Shown piece by piece: positions 7,516 to 16,133 of a stretch of DNA of 51,430 nt. Under the pieces are notes generated by a model. It was not told the origin of the DNA. It saw only the letters and a list, made by a program, of their open reading frames with translations, and did not search any database. The stretch is from Candidatus Gastranaerophilales bacterium. Its GTDB lineage: Bacteria; Cyanobacteriota; Vampirovibrionia; Gastranaerophilales; Gastranaerophilaceae. Position numbers and translations under genes: made by a program. Within the stretch, counting starts at the first letter, position 1. Each line of letters starts with the position of its first letter. Where the stretch lies: the NCBI GenBank assembly GCA_944323335.1, contig CALUSB010000012.1:1-51430 (forward strand). The letters are read 5' to 3'.

Positions 7516-9126
7516 ATGGCAAAAGTTTTAATTACGGATAAAATTAATGAAGCTGCGGTTAAAATAGTTGAAAAAGCAGCTCATGTTGATAATCTTCCCA
7601 CCATGGAAGAAGATGAATTATGCAAAATAATCGGCGAGTATGACGCACTTTTAGTCAGAAGCCAAACAAAAGTCACCGCAAAAATTATCGAAGCGGGCAA
7701 AAACTTAAAAATTATAGGCAGAGCAGGCGTTGGTGTGGATAACATTGACCTTGATGCAGCAACATCTAACGGCATTATCGTTGTAAACTCTCCTGACGGC
7801 AATACAAACGCAGCGGCAGAGCATACTGTAGCTATGATGCTTGCAATGGCTCGCAACATCCCTGAGGCTGTTAAATCGGTAAAAGAAGGCAAATGGGAGC
7901 GCTCAAAATTCACCGGTGTTGAAGTTTTTGGTAAAACTTTAGGTGTCATCGGACTTGGTAAAATCGGTCACCATGTAGCTCAAGTTGCACTGGCTTTGGG
8001 CATGAAAATTGTTGTATTTGACCCTTATACATCTCGTGAAGCGGTTGAGAATATGGGTGCAAAATACGTTGAACACTTGGATGATTTCTGGGGACAGTGC
8101 GATTTTATAACTATTCACACACCAAAAACCAAAGAAACAACATCTTTGATTAACAAAAACACAATAAACAGAATGAAAAAAGGTGTAAGAATAGTAAACT
8201 GCGCAAGAGGCGGTATTATTGATGAAGCAGCCCTTAAAGAGGCACTTGAATCAGGTCAGGTAGCATCATGCGCTCTTGATGTTTATGAAGATGAAAAAAA
8301 TATACAAAATAATGTACTTTTAGGCTTTGGTAAAAATGTAATTTTGACACCGCACCTTGGCGCAAGTACGGATGAAGCGCAAATTAACGTAGCACTTGAT
8401 GTTGCAAATCAGGTCGTATCAGTCTTAACAGGCGGGGATGCTACAAGCGCGGTAAATATCCCGTCTCTTAAACCTCAAAAACTTGAACCTGTTAAAGACT
8501 ATATGTCAATTTCGGAAAATATTGCTCAAATGGCCTCACAAATTTCAAAAGGCAATTTAAAATCCATTGAAATTGAAGTTAAAGGGACTTTAGCAGAGCT
8601 TGATACTTCACCTCTTGAAACGGCAATTTTAAAAGGTGTATTATCAAACAACTTAGTTGGTGTAAACTACGTAAATGCACCGCTTTTGGCTAAAAAGAGA
8701 GGTATTGAAATTTCAACCAAAAAATCTCAACAATCAACAGACTACATTGGTTCAATTTCAGTTACACTAAACACCGAAAGCGGCAGCACAAGCGTTTCGG
8801 GCGCACTGATTGCAAAACATATCAAAAGAATAGTAAAAATTAACGACTACAATACTTCAATTAAGCCTGAAAAACATATGCTCCTTGTGCCGCATGAAAA
8901 CAAACCAGGTATGATAGCAGCCGTTGCAACGGTTTTAGGTGATGACGGCGTTAACATCTCTCGCATGCAAGTAGCTCAAAAATCTTATACCAAGGGTCAA
9001 ATGAGGGGCGATGAGAAGAGTATAATGATTATAAATACTGATGATACGGTTGAACAAAATACTCTTGATAAAATCGCTAAAATTAACGGCATAGACGAAT
9101 CTTGCTATATTAAATTAAACGTATAG
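7516..9126 (+). CDS. serA: D-3-phosphoglycerate dehydrogenase with ACT domain
   Basis: First step of serine synthesis: oxidation of 3-phosphoglycerate with NAD+. The 536 residues have a split substrate domain, an NAD-binding Rossmann motif G-V-I-G-L-G-K-I-G near 143, catalytic Arg (N-C-A-R-G-G), and the His of L-T-P-H-L-G-A-S. An intervening domain (~320-450) and a C-terminal ACT domain (M-L-L-V-P-H-E-N-K-P-G-M) follow. The ACT domain is the usual site for serine feedback. It is the last gene of the block and ends at a strong terminator. Confidence 0.96.
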   Translation: MAKVLITDKINEAAVKIVEKAAHVDNLPTMEEDELCKIIGEYDALLVRSQTKVTAKIIEAGKNLKIIGRAGVGVDNIDLDAATSNGIIVVNSPDGNTNAAAEHTVAMMLAMARNIPEAVKSVKEGKWERSKFTGVEVFGKTLGVIGLGKIGHHVAQVALALGMKIVVFDPYTSREAVENMGAKYVEHLDDFWGQCDFITIHTPKTKETTSLINKNTINRMKKGVRIVNCARGGIIDEAALKEALESGQVASCALDVYEDEKNIQNNVLLGFGKNVILTPHLGASTDEAQINVALDVANQVVSVLTGGDATSAVNIPSLKPQKLEPVKDYMSISENIAQMASQISKGNLKSIEIEVKGTLAELDTSPLETAILKGVLSNNLVGVNYVNAPLLAKKRGIEISTKKSQQSTDYIGSISVTLNTESGSTSVSGALIAKHIKRIVKINDYNTSIKPEKHMLLVPHENKPGMIAAVATVLGDDGVNISRMQVAQKSYTKGQMRGDEKSIMIINTDDTVEQNTLDKIAKINGIDESCYIKLNV

Positions 9127-9150
9127 TTAATATAACTTTACAAAAATAAA

Positions 9151-9184
9151 AATCCTGTCAATTTCATTGGCGGGATTTTTTTTA
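9151..9184 (+). terminator. Rho-independent terminator after serA
   Basis: An 11-bp stem (9151-9161 with 9167-9177, including G-T pairs), a 5-nt loop and an 8-T tract. It closes the ribE-serA block. Confidence 0.9.
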
Positions 9185-9227
9185 TATAAACATAGAAGGT
9201 TTAGGTTTATAGAAGGAAGGTTTTACT

Positions 9228-9707
9228 ATGTCAATGAATGGTATTACAGGTTACAACGCTTACGCATATTCTAATCCATATGCGCTAAATAACAACTATG
9301 CCAATACTTACACAACAACAGATGCAACAGCTTTTCAAGGCTACAATACATCTGCGATGTATGGCACAGAAGAAACTCAAGAAAAAGATAAGGGCACAAA
9401 TCCGCTTTTAGCAATTGGAGCTGCAATTGCAACCGTTGGCGGTGCAATTTATGCAATTAAAAAAGGTAAAAGCATAAATGGCGCAGATTCATCAATATTT
9501 AAAAACTTGAAAACCGGTTTAGGTGAAATAGGTAAGACGCTATTAAATAAGGGTAAGGAAATTTTTAACAATAAAACAAAAACAAATATTGCCCAAACAG
9601 TAGAAGATACAACCGTAAGCGTTGCTGATATGGCGGCAAGAGATGCAGACTTGGTAGAAAAATACGGAAGAAATATGTCGGTTGCGGGATATTTCCACAG
9701 TCTATAA
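9228..9707 (+). CDS. Small hypothetical single-span protein, Tyr/Asn-rich N-terminus
   Basis: 159 residues that I do not recognise. The first ~45 are low in charge and rich in Tyr, Asn and Ala (repeated NAYAYSNPYAL-like text) and end in A-F-Q-G-Y-N. A short charged linker precedes one hydrophobic segment (about 61-79, LLAIGAAIATVGGAIYAI), then K-K-G-K and a Lys-rich helical tail. There is no cleavable signal peptide. The layout (polar leader, FxG, Ala/Gly-rich span, basic stretch, amphipathic tail) is repeated in the next gene. A strong AAGGAAGG site lies before the ATG, and the gene stands alone between two terminators. Confidence 0.75.
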   Translation: MSMNGITGYNAYAYSNPYALNNNYANTYTTTDATAFQGYNTSAMYGTEETQEKDKGTNPLLAIGAAIATVGGAIYAIKKGKSINGADSSIFKNLKTGLGEIGKTLLNKGKEIFNNKTKTNIAQTVEDTTVSVADMAARDADLVEKYGRNMSVAGYFHSL

Positions 9708-9721
9708 AAATAATTTATTAA

Positions 9722-9754
9722 AATCCCCTGAGCACTTCCTCGGGGGATTTTTTT
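9722..9754 (+). terminator. Rho-independent terminator
   Basis: An 11-bp stem (9722-9732 with 9739-9749), a 6-nt loop CACTTC and a T-tract end the 9228 gene unit. Confidence 0.9.
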
Positions 9755-9755
9755 A

Positions 9756-9764
9756 TGCTATAAT
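9756..9764 (+). promoter_or_regulatory. Extended -10 promoter with ~130-nt leader
   Basis: TGC followed by a perfect TATAAT (9759-9764), immediately after the previous terminator. Transcription from about 9771 would give a 5' leader of ~130 nt before the ATG at 9901, containing a CATGTT-TAT-AACATG hairpin. The length and structure suggest post-transcriptional control, which is inference. Confidence 0.5.
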
Positions 9765-9900
9765 ATGTCCAAGTTAGGTTGTTCATTGTAAACATATGTA
9801 ACAAAAAATACTCATGTTTATAACATGATAGCAATTTTAAAAAATCATATGACTTATAGTGGCAGAAGGCAAGTTGATAATATTTGGAAAGGGAACATAT

Positions 9901-10275
9901 ATGCAAGTTAACGGTGTAAATTCTTTCTCTAACGCACAAGCATTCCGCGGTGAAGAAGGTAAAAAAATTAACAAAAAAGCAATCGCAGCAGGTGTTGTTG
10001 CAGCAGCAGCGGTAGCTACAACAGTTGCAGCAGGTCTGCACGGTAAAAAAATTCTTAATGCGCCTGATTTCGTTGGCCCTCAAGAAAAAGGGCTAAAAAA
10101 AGCTGTTAAATGTGTAAAAATAGGTTTTGGCGAAGCTTGGAATAAAGTTAGCGCAAAAGCGAATGAGACCATAAAAACAATAAAAGAAAGATTTAAAGGA
10201 AAAGCCTCAGAAGCACAAGCAGCTACTGAAGATTTGGCTGAAGGCGCTGCAGAAGTCGCTGAAGAAATTCTATAA
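9901..10275 (+). CDS. Small hypothetical Ala-rich membrane-type protein
   Basis: 124 residues from the ATG at 9901, chosen because GGAAAGGGAA sits ~7 nt upstream; an in-frame GTG at 9859 has no such site. The sequence starts with a short polar leader ending A-F-R-G-E, then lysines, then a very Ala/Val-rich hydrophobic segment (~24-42), a G-K-K basic turn and a long Lys/Ala/Glu-rich amphipathic region. The architecture matches the 9228 product, and the leader plus Ala-rich span recalls the 50410-51027 product. The function is unknown. It is a one-gene unit with its own promoter and terminator. Confidence 0.75.
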   Translation: MQVNGVNSFSNAQAFRGEEGKKINKKAIAAGVVAAAAVATTVAAGLHGKKILNAPDFVGPQEKGLKKAVKCVKIGFGEAWNKVSAKANETIKTIKERFKGKASEAQAATEDLAEGAAEVAEEIL

Positions 10276-10291
10276 TTAAGCAAATATACAA

Positions 10292-10323
10292 AAACCCGTC
10301 CTACACCATAGGGCGGGTTTTTT
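10292..10323 (+). terminator. Rho-independent terminator
   Basis: A 12-bp stem (10292-10303 with 10309-10320), a CACCA loop and a T-tract lie downstream of the Ala-rich protein gene. Confidence 0.9.
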
Positions 10324-10334
10324 ACTGCCTTATT

Positions 10335-10363
10335 TTGCAAATAATATGTTGATAATATAATAT
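10335..10363 (+). promoter_or_regulatory. Sigma-70 promoter of the mla-lpxK-metF operon
   Basis: TTGCAA (10335-10340), a 17-bp spacer and TAATAT (10358-10363); the -10 ends 7 nt before the mlaE ATG. A leaderless or near-leaderless mRNA is predicted, though AAAGG lies directly before the ATG. Confidence 0.55.
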
Positions 10364-10370
10364 AAAGGTA

Positions 10371-11168
10371 ATGATTAATGTTAAAAAAACACTGTTCTAT
10401 CAGGGTATAAATCTATTCTGGTCAGAAATAAAAGAGTTTTTAATCACCCTTGGCAACATAGGCAAGGACTTTGTTTGCACAGTAAAAGCCATGGGCACAT
10501 TAAGGATAGACAGAAAAACTCTTATTGAGCAGTGCTCGCGCTTTTCTGTGGATTCTCTGCCCATAACTCTTACAATTGTTGCAATGACTTCAATAATTAT
10601 CGCTATGCAGATAGCTCCCGAGCTTGCAAAACAAGGAGCAGGAAACTACGTAGGCTCGCTTAGTGCTCTTGTTATGGTGCGCGAATTGTCTGCAATTATG
10701 TCAGGATTTGCAATTATTTCTATGATAGGTTCATCTTATGCCTCAGAAATTGCCTCTATGGCAGTAACCGAGCAAATTAGCGCCATGAAAGTGCTTAAGG
10801 TTGACCCTGTTGAATATTTAATTGTTCCAAGATTTTTATCGGGCGTTATTATGATGCCTTTTGTGGTTGTTGTATCAACATTTTGCGGCCTGGTGTGCGC
10901 TGCTGTTATCTCAAACATCACAGCTGAGATAACTTATCTTAACTTTATAAACTCTATGTGGCATGGGCTTTTTGTCAAAGATATTTTTGTAGCACTGTTA
11001 AAATCTTCCTTTTTTGGAGGTACAATAGCACTTATAAGCTGCTCATGCGGATATTCAACCCGCGGAGGAGCACTTGAAGTAGGTATATCAACAACGCGCG
11101 CCGTTGTGTGGTCGTTCGTTGCTATTGCAATATGGGACTACATTTTTGCATCAGTATTTTATCTATAG
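10371..11168 (+). CDS. mlaE: ABC transporter permease MlaE
   Basis: The inner-membrane permease of the Mla-type (MCE) phospholipid transporter, which moves lipids between inner and outer membranes. The 265 residues contain an N-terminal interfacial helix and five or so hydrophobic segments. Family hallmarks are present: the region A-L-V-M-V-R-E-L (cytoplasmic E.L coupling motif), G-S-S-Y-A-S-E-I-A-S-M, the E-Q-I-S-A-M-K-V/DPVEYL stretch and the R-G-G-A..VG..TT.AVV end. ATPase and MCE partners follow immediately. Confidence 0.93.
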   Translation: MINVKKTLFYQGINLFWSEIKEFLITLGNIGKDFVCTVKAMGTLRIDRKTLIEQCSRFSVDSLPITLTIVAMTSIIIAMQIAPELAKQGAGNYVGSLSALVMVRELSAIMSGFAIISMIGSSYASEIASMAVTEQISAMKVLKVDPVEYLIVPRFLSGVIMMPFVVVVSTFCGLVCAAVISNITAEITYLNFINSMWHGLFVKDIFVALLKSSFFGGTIALISCSCGYSTRGGALEVGISTTRAVVWSFVAIAIWDYIFASVFYL

Positions 11169-11176
11169 GGTAGAAA

Positions 11177-11902
11177 ATGGGTATAGAAGTAAAAAATCTT
11201 ACAAAAGAATTTAACAATAAAAAGGTCTTAAACAACATAAGCTTTAAGGTTGAAGACGGAGAGACGCTTGGTGTTGTAGGATTCTCAGGAAGCGGCAAAA
11301 GCACTCTTTTAAAAATAATCTGCGGACTGTTATACCCTAACTCCGGAGAAATCATAACCCCTCCCGACGCTGATATTGCAATGACTTTTCAATACAGTGC
11401 ACTTTTTGACTTTCTTACCGTGTATGAAAATATAGCTTTCCCGCTTGTTGAGAGAAAAGAATTCAGAGGAAAGTACTCAAAAGAAGAGCTCAAGCAAATC
11501 GTAGCGCAAAAGCTAAAAATCGTAGGCCTGCAAGGAATTGAAGATAAATACCCCTCGGAACTCTCAGGCGGTATGCAAAAACGTGTGGGGTTTGCGCGCG
11601 CTATAGTCACTAACCCTAAAATTATCCTCTACGACGAGCCGACCGCAGGTCTTGACCCCGTGTCATCAACTTTAATTGAAAATTACATAGTAGAGCTAAA
11701 AAAAGAACTAAACGCAAGCTGCCTTGTTGTAACACACCAGCTATCAACAATAAAACGTGCAACCGATAAGGCAATTATGTTATACGAGGGTGAAATTGTC
11801 TACAAAGGCTCTACTCAAGAGCTTTTAGAGGGCAAAAACCCATACACTCATCAGTTTGTAACGGCATCAATAAAAGGGCCTATGCAAATTAAGTCACTTT
11901 AG
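11177..11902 (+). CDS. mlaF: ABC transporter ATPase MlaF
   Basis: Nucleotide-binding subunit that powers MlaE. Of its 241 residues, Walker A is G-F-S-G-S-G-K-S-T near 37, a Q-loop lies at ..MTFQYSALF.., the signature is L-S-G-G-M-Q-K-R, Walker B is I-I-L-Y-D-E-P-T-A-G-L-D-P, and the switch His is in V-T-H-Q. It begins 8 bp after mlaE with a short GGGTAG site, and mlaD follows 40 bp later. Confidence 0.95.
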   Translation: MGIEVKNLTKEFNNKKVLNNISFKVEDGETLGVVGFSGSGKSTLLKIICGLLYPNSGEIITPPDADIAMTFQYSALFDFLTVYENIAFPLVERKEFRGKYSKEELKQIVAQKLKIVGLQGIEDKYPSELSGGMQKRVGFARAIVTNPKIILYDEPTAGLDPVSSTLIENYIVELKKELNASCLVVTHQLSTIKRATDKAIMLYEGEIVYKGSTQELLEGKNPYTHQFVTASIKGPMQIKSL

Positions 11903-11942
11903 TATTTTTTATGTATAATAATAAAATAAATCGGAAAGTATT

Positions 11943-13304
11943 ATGGAACCTAAAAAAACATCATCATCACTAAAAGTAGGAATATTAACACTAACTGCCA
12001 TATTTATTTTAATCTTCACTGTTTTGTGGATTAAAGGAAGAAGCCTCTCATCGGGCGAAAGAATAGATGTAGTGTTTAAAGACGTTAACGGTATGCGTGC
12101 AGGCTCGGGCGTGCAGATGATGGGTCTTAGAATAGGTCAGGTAGAGGAAATTACCCCTGTAATAGACGGAAAAGACAGCTATATAAAGTTGAGATTTGTA
12201 ATTACCGAAAAAGATGTAAAAATCCCTCCGGCCTCAAAAATCTCTATACAACAGTCAGGTCTTATAGGCGAGCAGTTCTTAGAAATTACTCCTCCTGAAA
12301 TTCAGACTGTTTTTGTTGAAACCATGAAAAATACGACCGCTATTAAAAGAGGTCAAAATATCTATATGGAATTATCCGATAAAATGCATAAAATAGGCTA
12401 CGTTGAAGAATGTGTAGTAATGCCTACAAGCCAAATTCCATTTGATTTAAAAAGCAAAATAAATACAAAAAATTCTCTTAAAATCAAATACACAATTACT
12501 CTGCCGGGTCTTGTACTCGATAGCAGCGAAATAAGCGCAAAAATTGTCAACAATGACCTTATTTTCTACGAACGAAACGGAGAAAAACTCTACGCCCCCG
12601 ATGCTAATTTAAAGTATACCGTAATTGAGCCTATGAGAATAAGCGATTTTATGGAAATTAACTACAAAGCCTCAAAATCACTTAACGAAACAAACGAAAG
12701 AATATCAGAAATCCTATCTGACGAGTTAGTGGGCGATTTAAGAGAAAGCATTAAAAACATAAACGAACTTACAATAAATGCTTCAACAACACTTGAAAAG
12801 GCTCAAGTACTTATCGACTCATCCAAAGACGAACTTGAAGAGGTTCTTACACAGTCAAATAAGCTTATTTCAAAACTCATTGTCTTAACTGACAGTATTA
12901 ATGAAATCGCAACAGATGAAGAGCTTAAAGACTCAATTGTTTCAACAACAAAATCGGTAGGAAAGCTCTCAAATAACATGAACACACTTCTTGAAGATAA
13001 GAAAACAAAAGAAATAGTCACTAACTTAAATGAAATTTCAAGAAACTTGGCTGATATATCCTCCTATATGAATGAATTTACAAAAGATGACAAGCTCAAA
13101 AAAGATATATCAGGAACCGTATCTAACATAAATAAAATTTCATCAAATATTAATAAAACACTAAATGGTCTTAATAACCTTGATGCAAATCAAAAAGCAA
13201 ATATGGACTGCATTATATCAGACGCTGTTGTAACATCGAGAAACTTAAGAAAATTCTCAGAAAAACTGAACAAGAGATTTTTACTCTTCAGACTAATGTT
13301 CTAG
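11943..13304 (+). CDS. mlaD: MCE-domain protein MlaD, long form
   Basis: Periplasmic lipid-carrying subunit anchored by one N-terminal membrane helix (~13-29). An MCE domain lies at ~37-118, with F.DVNGMR.GS.VQM.GL.IG.V and the ..QQSGLIGEQFLEI.. core. The protein is 453 aa, far longer than the ~180-aa E. coli MlaD. The extra C-terminus is mostly predicted coiled coil, rich in Asn/Ser/Leu heptads. Long MlaD-type proteins are the rule in Cyanobacteria (TGD2-like), where the helices may form a channel across the periplasm. It ends 1 bp before lpxK. Confidence 0.9.
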   Translation: MEPKKTSSSLKVGILTLTAIFILIFTVLWIKGRSLSSGERIDVVFKDVNGMRAGSGVQMMGLRIGQVEEITPVIDGKDSYIKLRFVITEKDVKIPPASKISIQQSGLIGEQFLEITPPEIQTVFVETMKNTTAIKRGQNIYMELSDKMHKIGYVEECVVMPTSQIPFDLKSKINTKNSLKIKYTITLPGLVLDSSEISAKIVNNDLIFYERNGEKLYAPDANLKYTVIEPMRISDFMEINYKASKSLNETNERISEILSDELVGDLRESIKNINELTINASTTLEKAQVLIDSSKDELEEVLTQSNKLISKLIVLTDSINEIATDEELKDSIVSTTKSVGKLSNNMNTLLEDKKTKEIVTNLNEISRNLADISSYMNEFTKDDKLKKDISGTVSNINKISSNINKTLNGLNNLDANQKANMDCIISDAVVTSRNLRKFSEKLNKRFLLFRLMF

Positions 13305-13305
13305 T

Positions 13306-14412
13306 ATGGAAAAATTAAAAATTTTATTTAATAAATACCACTACCAAAAAAAGCCTGATGCAGGTTATATTCTGTTCTTTATATTAACAGCTCTGGCAAG
13401 TTTCTTTTATTTTATTGCAATTTCAATAAAAAATTTCCTCTATAAAATAAAAATTCTAAAAGAAAAACAAGTCGCCCCCCTTGTCATTTGCGTTGGCAAT
13501 TTAACAACGGGCGGAGTAGGCAAAACCCCTATCGTATGCGAGATTGCAGATTATCTGGCAAATACCTTAAAACAAAAAACAACTATAATATCTCGCGGTT
13601 ACAATTCAAAATTGGACAACAAAAAAATTAACGTAATAAAAGATAAAGACGGCACATACTTTGACGATGGCACAATTTGCGGTGATGAAGCACTTTTAAT
13701 TGCCAATAATACAAAAAATTCAATAGTTATCGTCTGCAAAGACAGAGCAAAAGCGGCAGAATTTGCATACAAAAAATACGGCGCAAAAGTTGTCATACTG
13801 GATGACGGGTTTTCAAACAGAAAAATCAAAAAAGACTTCAGCGTCCTTGTTGTCGATTCAAAAAAAATGTTCGGTAACAACTTTACACTACCCCTTGGCC
13901 CTCTAAGAGAACCTGTTTATGAGGCAAAAAGAGCAGATTATATCATTATTTCAAATAAAAATGACAAAAACGCGGCAATTGCTCTTGATAAAATATCAAA
14001 AAAATTAAAAACAAAACAAATCTCATGCTGTAATTTTGTTTATGATTATTTCTACAATATAAAAAACTCACTTCAAATTATCCCCCAAAATACAAAAGCA
14101 GGCGCATTTTGCGCCATTGGTCAGCCCGAACAGTTCTATAAATACCTAAATGAGCATTTTGATATCATATTTACAAAAAGCTATGCCGACCATCACAGCT
14201 ATACAAAAGAGGATTTAGACACTATTTGCAAAGAAATTCACACACTTGGCGCAGACACTTTAATCACTACACAAAAAGACGAAGTTAAAATCAAACACTT
14301 TGTTAAAAAAATAAACGATACAAATTTCTTGAGCCTAAAACTGAAAGCAGATTTTGAAGATAAAGGGTTATTTTACGCTATAGAAAAAAGGATGAGAGAA
14401 TATGCGCCTTAG
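13306..14412 (+). CDS. lpxK: Tetraacyldisaccharide 4'-kinase LpxK
   Basis: Phosphorylates the lipid A precursor at the 4' position in the inner membrane. The 368-residue protein has an N-terminal membrane helix (~18-38), the P-loop V-G-N-L-T-T-G-G-V-G-K-T-P near 57-70, then S-R-G-Y, G-D-E-A/LLA, and the V-I-L-D-D-G-F family motif. Its presence shows that the cell makes lipid A and therefore has an LPS-type outer membrane. The ATG follows the mlaD stop directly, and its 3' end overlaps metF by 11 bp. Confidence 0.94.
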   Translation: MEKLKILFNKYHYQKKPDAGYILFFILTALASFFYFIAISIKNFLYKIKILKEKQVAPLVICVGNLTTGGVGKTPIVCEIADYLANTLKQKTTIISRGYNSKLDNKKINVIKDKDGTYFDDGTICGDEALLIANNTKNSIVIVCKDRAKAAEFAYKKYGAKVVILDDGFSNRKIKKDFSVLVVDSKKMFGNNFTLPLGPLREPVYEAKRADYIIISNKNDKNAAIALDKISKKLKTKQISCCNFVYDYFYNIKNSLQIIPQNTKAGAFCAIGQPEQFYKYLNEHFDIIFTKSYADHHSYTKEDLDTICKEIHTLGADTLITTQKDEVKIKHFVKKINDTNFLSLKLKADFEDKGLFYAIEKRMREYAP

Positions 14413-15265
14413 TGAAATATACAAAAATAAAGAAAAACCGATTTTTTCTTTTGAAGTATTCCCGCCAAAGGGTGATAATTTAGACAAAAAAATAGAAAAT
14501 CTCTTTAGCGAGCTAAATAAACTGTCTAAACTAAAACCCGCGCTGATTTCTGTAACCTATGGAGCAGGAGGTTCAAACAGGGATACATCTCTTGAAATAG
14601 TAAAAGAATTAAAAACTCACCTTAAACAACCCGTAATGCCGCATTTTACCTGTGTTTGCTCAAGCAGGGAATACATAAAAAAATACATTGAAGAAATTGA
14701 AGAACTTGGCATATTAAATATTCTTGCCCTAAGGGGGGATGAGCCTCAAGACATTGATGTTTGCTACAGAGATTTTAAAAGCGCACTTGAGCTTATTGAA
14801 TACTTAAAAAACTACTCGGAACTTGAGTTTGCAGTTGCGGCTTATCCCGAAAAACACCCAAAAGCAATAACTTTTGATGATGACTTAAATGTTTTAAGAA
14901 AAAAACAAGACTTAGGGGCAAAAGTAGCCTATACTCAACTGTTTTTTAAAAACGATAACTATTATAAATTCCACGACGAGTGTACAAAAAAAGGCATAAA
15001 TATCCCTGTTATCCCCGGTATTTTGCCCGTTGCAAGCTTTTCTCAGCTTGATAGAATAGTTGAACTCTCAGGTGTTCAAATTGATAAAAAAACATATGAA
15101 TACTTTGAAAAATACAAAGACTCAAAAGAGGACATTATTAAAGCAGGTATTGAAATAGCATCTTGTCAGTGTCAAAAACTGCTTGAATTTGGCGCTAAAG
15201 GGGTGCACTTCTACACGCTTAATAAAGCTCTAAGCTCAACTGAAGTCATAAAAAATATTACTTAG
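14402..15265 (+). CDS. metF: 5,10-methylenetetrahydrofolate reductase
   Basis: Flavoprotein TIM barrel that makes 5-methyl-THF for methionine synthesis. In 287 residues it shows F-S-F-E-V-F-P-P-K (catalytic Glu), S-V-T-Y-G-A-G-G-S (FAD/folate loop), N-I-L-A-L-R-G-D-E-P, the A-Y-P-E-K-H-P motif and T-Q-L-F-F downstream. Length is typical. It overlaps lpxK by 11 bp at its start and the opposite-strand formyltransferase gene by 8 bp at its end. Confidence 0.95.
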   Translation: MRLSEIYKNKEKPIFSFEVFPPKGDNLDKKIENLFSELNKLSKLKPALISVTYGAGGSNRDTSLEIVKELKTHLKQPVMPHFTCVCSSREYIKKYIEEIEELGILNILALRGDEPQDIDVCYRDFKSALELIEYLKNYSELEFAVAAYPEKHPKAITFDDDLNVLRKKQDLGAKVAYTQLFFKNDNYYKFHDECTKKGINIPVIPGILPVASFSQLDRIVELSGVQIDKKTYEYFEKYKDSKEDIIKAGIEIASCQCQKLLEFGAKGVHFYTLNKALSSTEVIKNIT

Positions 15266-16133
15266 TAATCTCAACAAGACAATCAAGAGCTCTTATAATA
15301 ACTATCTTAGCATTTTCAAAAACCTTTGAGCCTATTCTTACATCTTTGTATTTATCAGCTAAAGCTAAGAACCTATAATTTTTTATGTATATTTTTCTGC
15401 TATCAAGCCTAAAAGATGGCATATACCAAGGTCTTAGTGCTCTTATATGGTTGTGAATATCCTTTTTTGCTTTTCTTAAATCAACAATTGTATCTTTGTA
15501 TTCTATCTGACTTTCATAGCTTGCACGGCTCTCATCCTGCACTTTAGCCACTATCTCGCCTCGCTCAATTTTATTTAAAAGTTCACCCACAAGACCTTGA
15601 GCGTATTTTGAACACCTGTCACGAAGCTCGCCTGCGTTCATATTATTATCTATTGTAACCGCCTCTTGCAAAAGAATATCCCCGCAGTCAAATTTTTCAT
15701 TTACATAGTGAAAAGTAACGCCCGTCAAATCTTCCCCAAGAAAAATCGTCCAAAAATAAGGGTTTGCGCCCCTGTGCCTCGGAAGAAGAGAGGGGTGGCA
15801 GTTAATGCAGCCAAGTTTAGGCAGAGAAGCAATTTTAGGAGAGATTTTCTCCGCCCAGGAACCCACCAAAATAACATCAGGCTTTAGTTTTTCGAATTCT
15901 TTTACAAATTCTTTTGAATTAATTGAGGGGGCTTTAACATCATACACTCCAAACGCCCGAAGCAAAGACAAGTCGTGACTTGGAGCAAAAATATCTTTTA
16001 AAAACAGGGTAAATTTTGAATAACTTACCCTGTCACATCTTAGTGCGCCGACCACTTTGTGTCCCGAGTAGACACTCCCTGATATAAGGGCGCTTAACAT
16101 TTTATTGTATCCTACAACAAGAACTCTAAGCAT
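15258..16133 (-). CDS. Formyltransferase-family protein (Fmt/ArnA-like)
   Basis: 291 residues of the formyl-THF-dependent transferase family. The N-terminal domain has the active-site set Asn and His in I-N-C-H-P-S-L-L-P-R-H-R-G, then T-G-V-T-F-H and Asp in F-D-C-G-D-I-L. A smaller C-terminal domain resembles that of Fmt. It could be methionyl-tRNA formyltransferase. The H-P-S-L-L-P-R-H-R-G-A-N-P and H-Y-V-N-E variants also resemble sugar-nucleotide formyltransferases, so I leave the symbol blank. The ATG overlaps the nusA stop by 8 bp, tying it to the rimP-nusA operon and thus to translation. Its tail overlaps metF. Confidence 0.75.
   Translation of the reverse strand: MLRVLVVGYNKMLSALISGSVYSGHKVVGALRCDRVSYSKFTLFLKDIFAPSHDLSLLRAFGVYDVKAPSINSKEFVKEFEKLKPDVILVGSWAEKISPKIASLPKLGCINCHPSLLPRHRGANPYFWTIFLGEDLTGVTFHYVNEKFDCGDILLQEAVTIDNNMNAGELRDRCSKYAQGLVGELLNKIERGEIVAKVQDESRASYESQIEYKDTIVDLRKAKKDIHNHIRALRPWYMPSFRLDSRKIYIKNYRFLALADKYKDVRIGSKVFENAKIVIIRALDCLVEITK

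Noticed and set aside
9859-9900. Upstream GTG start for the Ala-rich protein
   Set aside because: It has no ribosome-binding site, while the ATG at 9901 has GGAAAGGGAA at good spacing.
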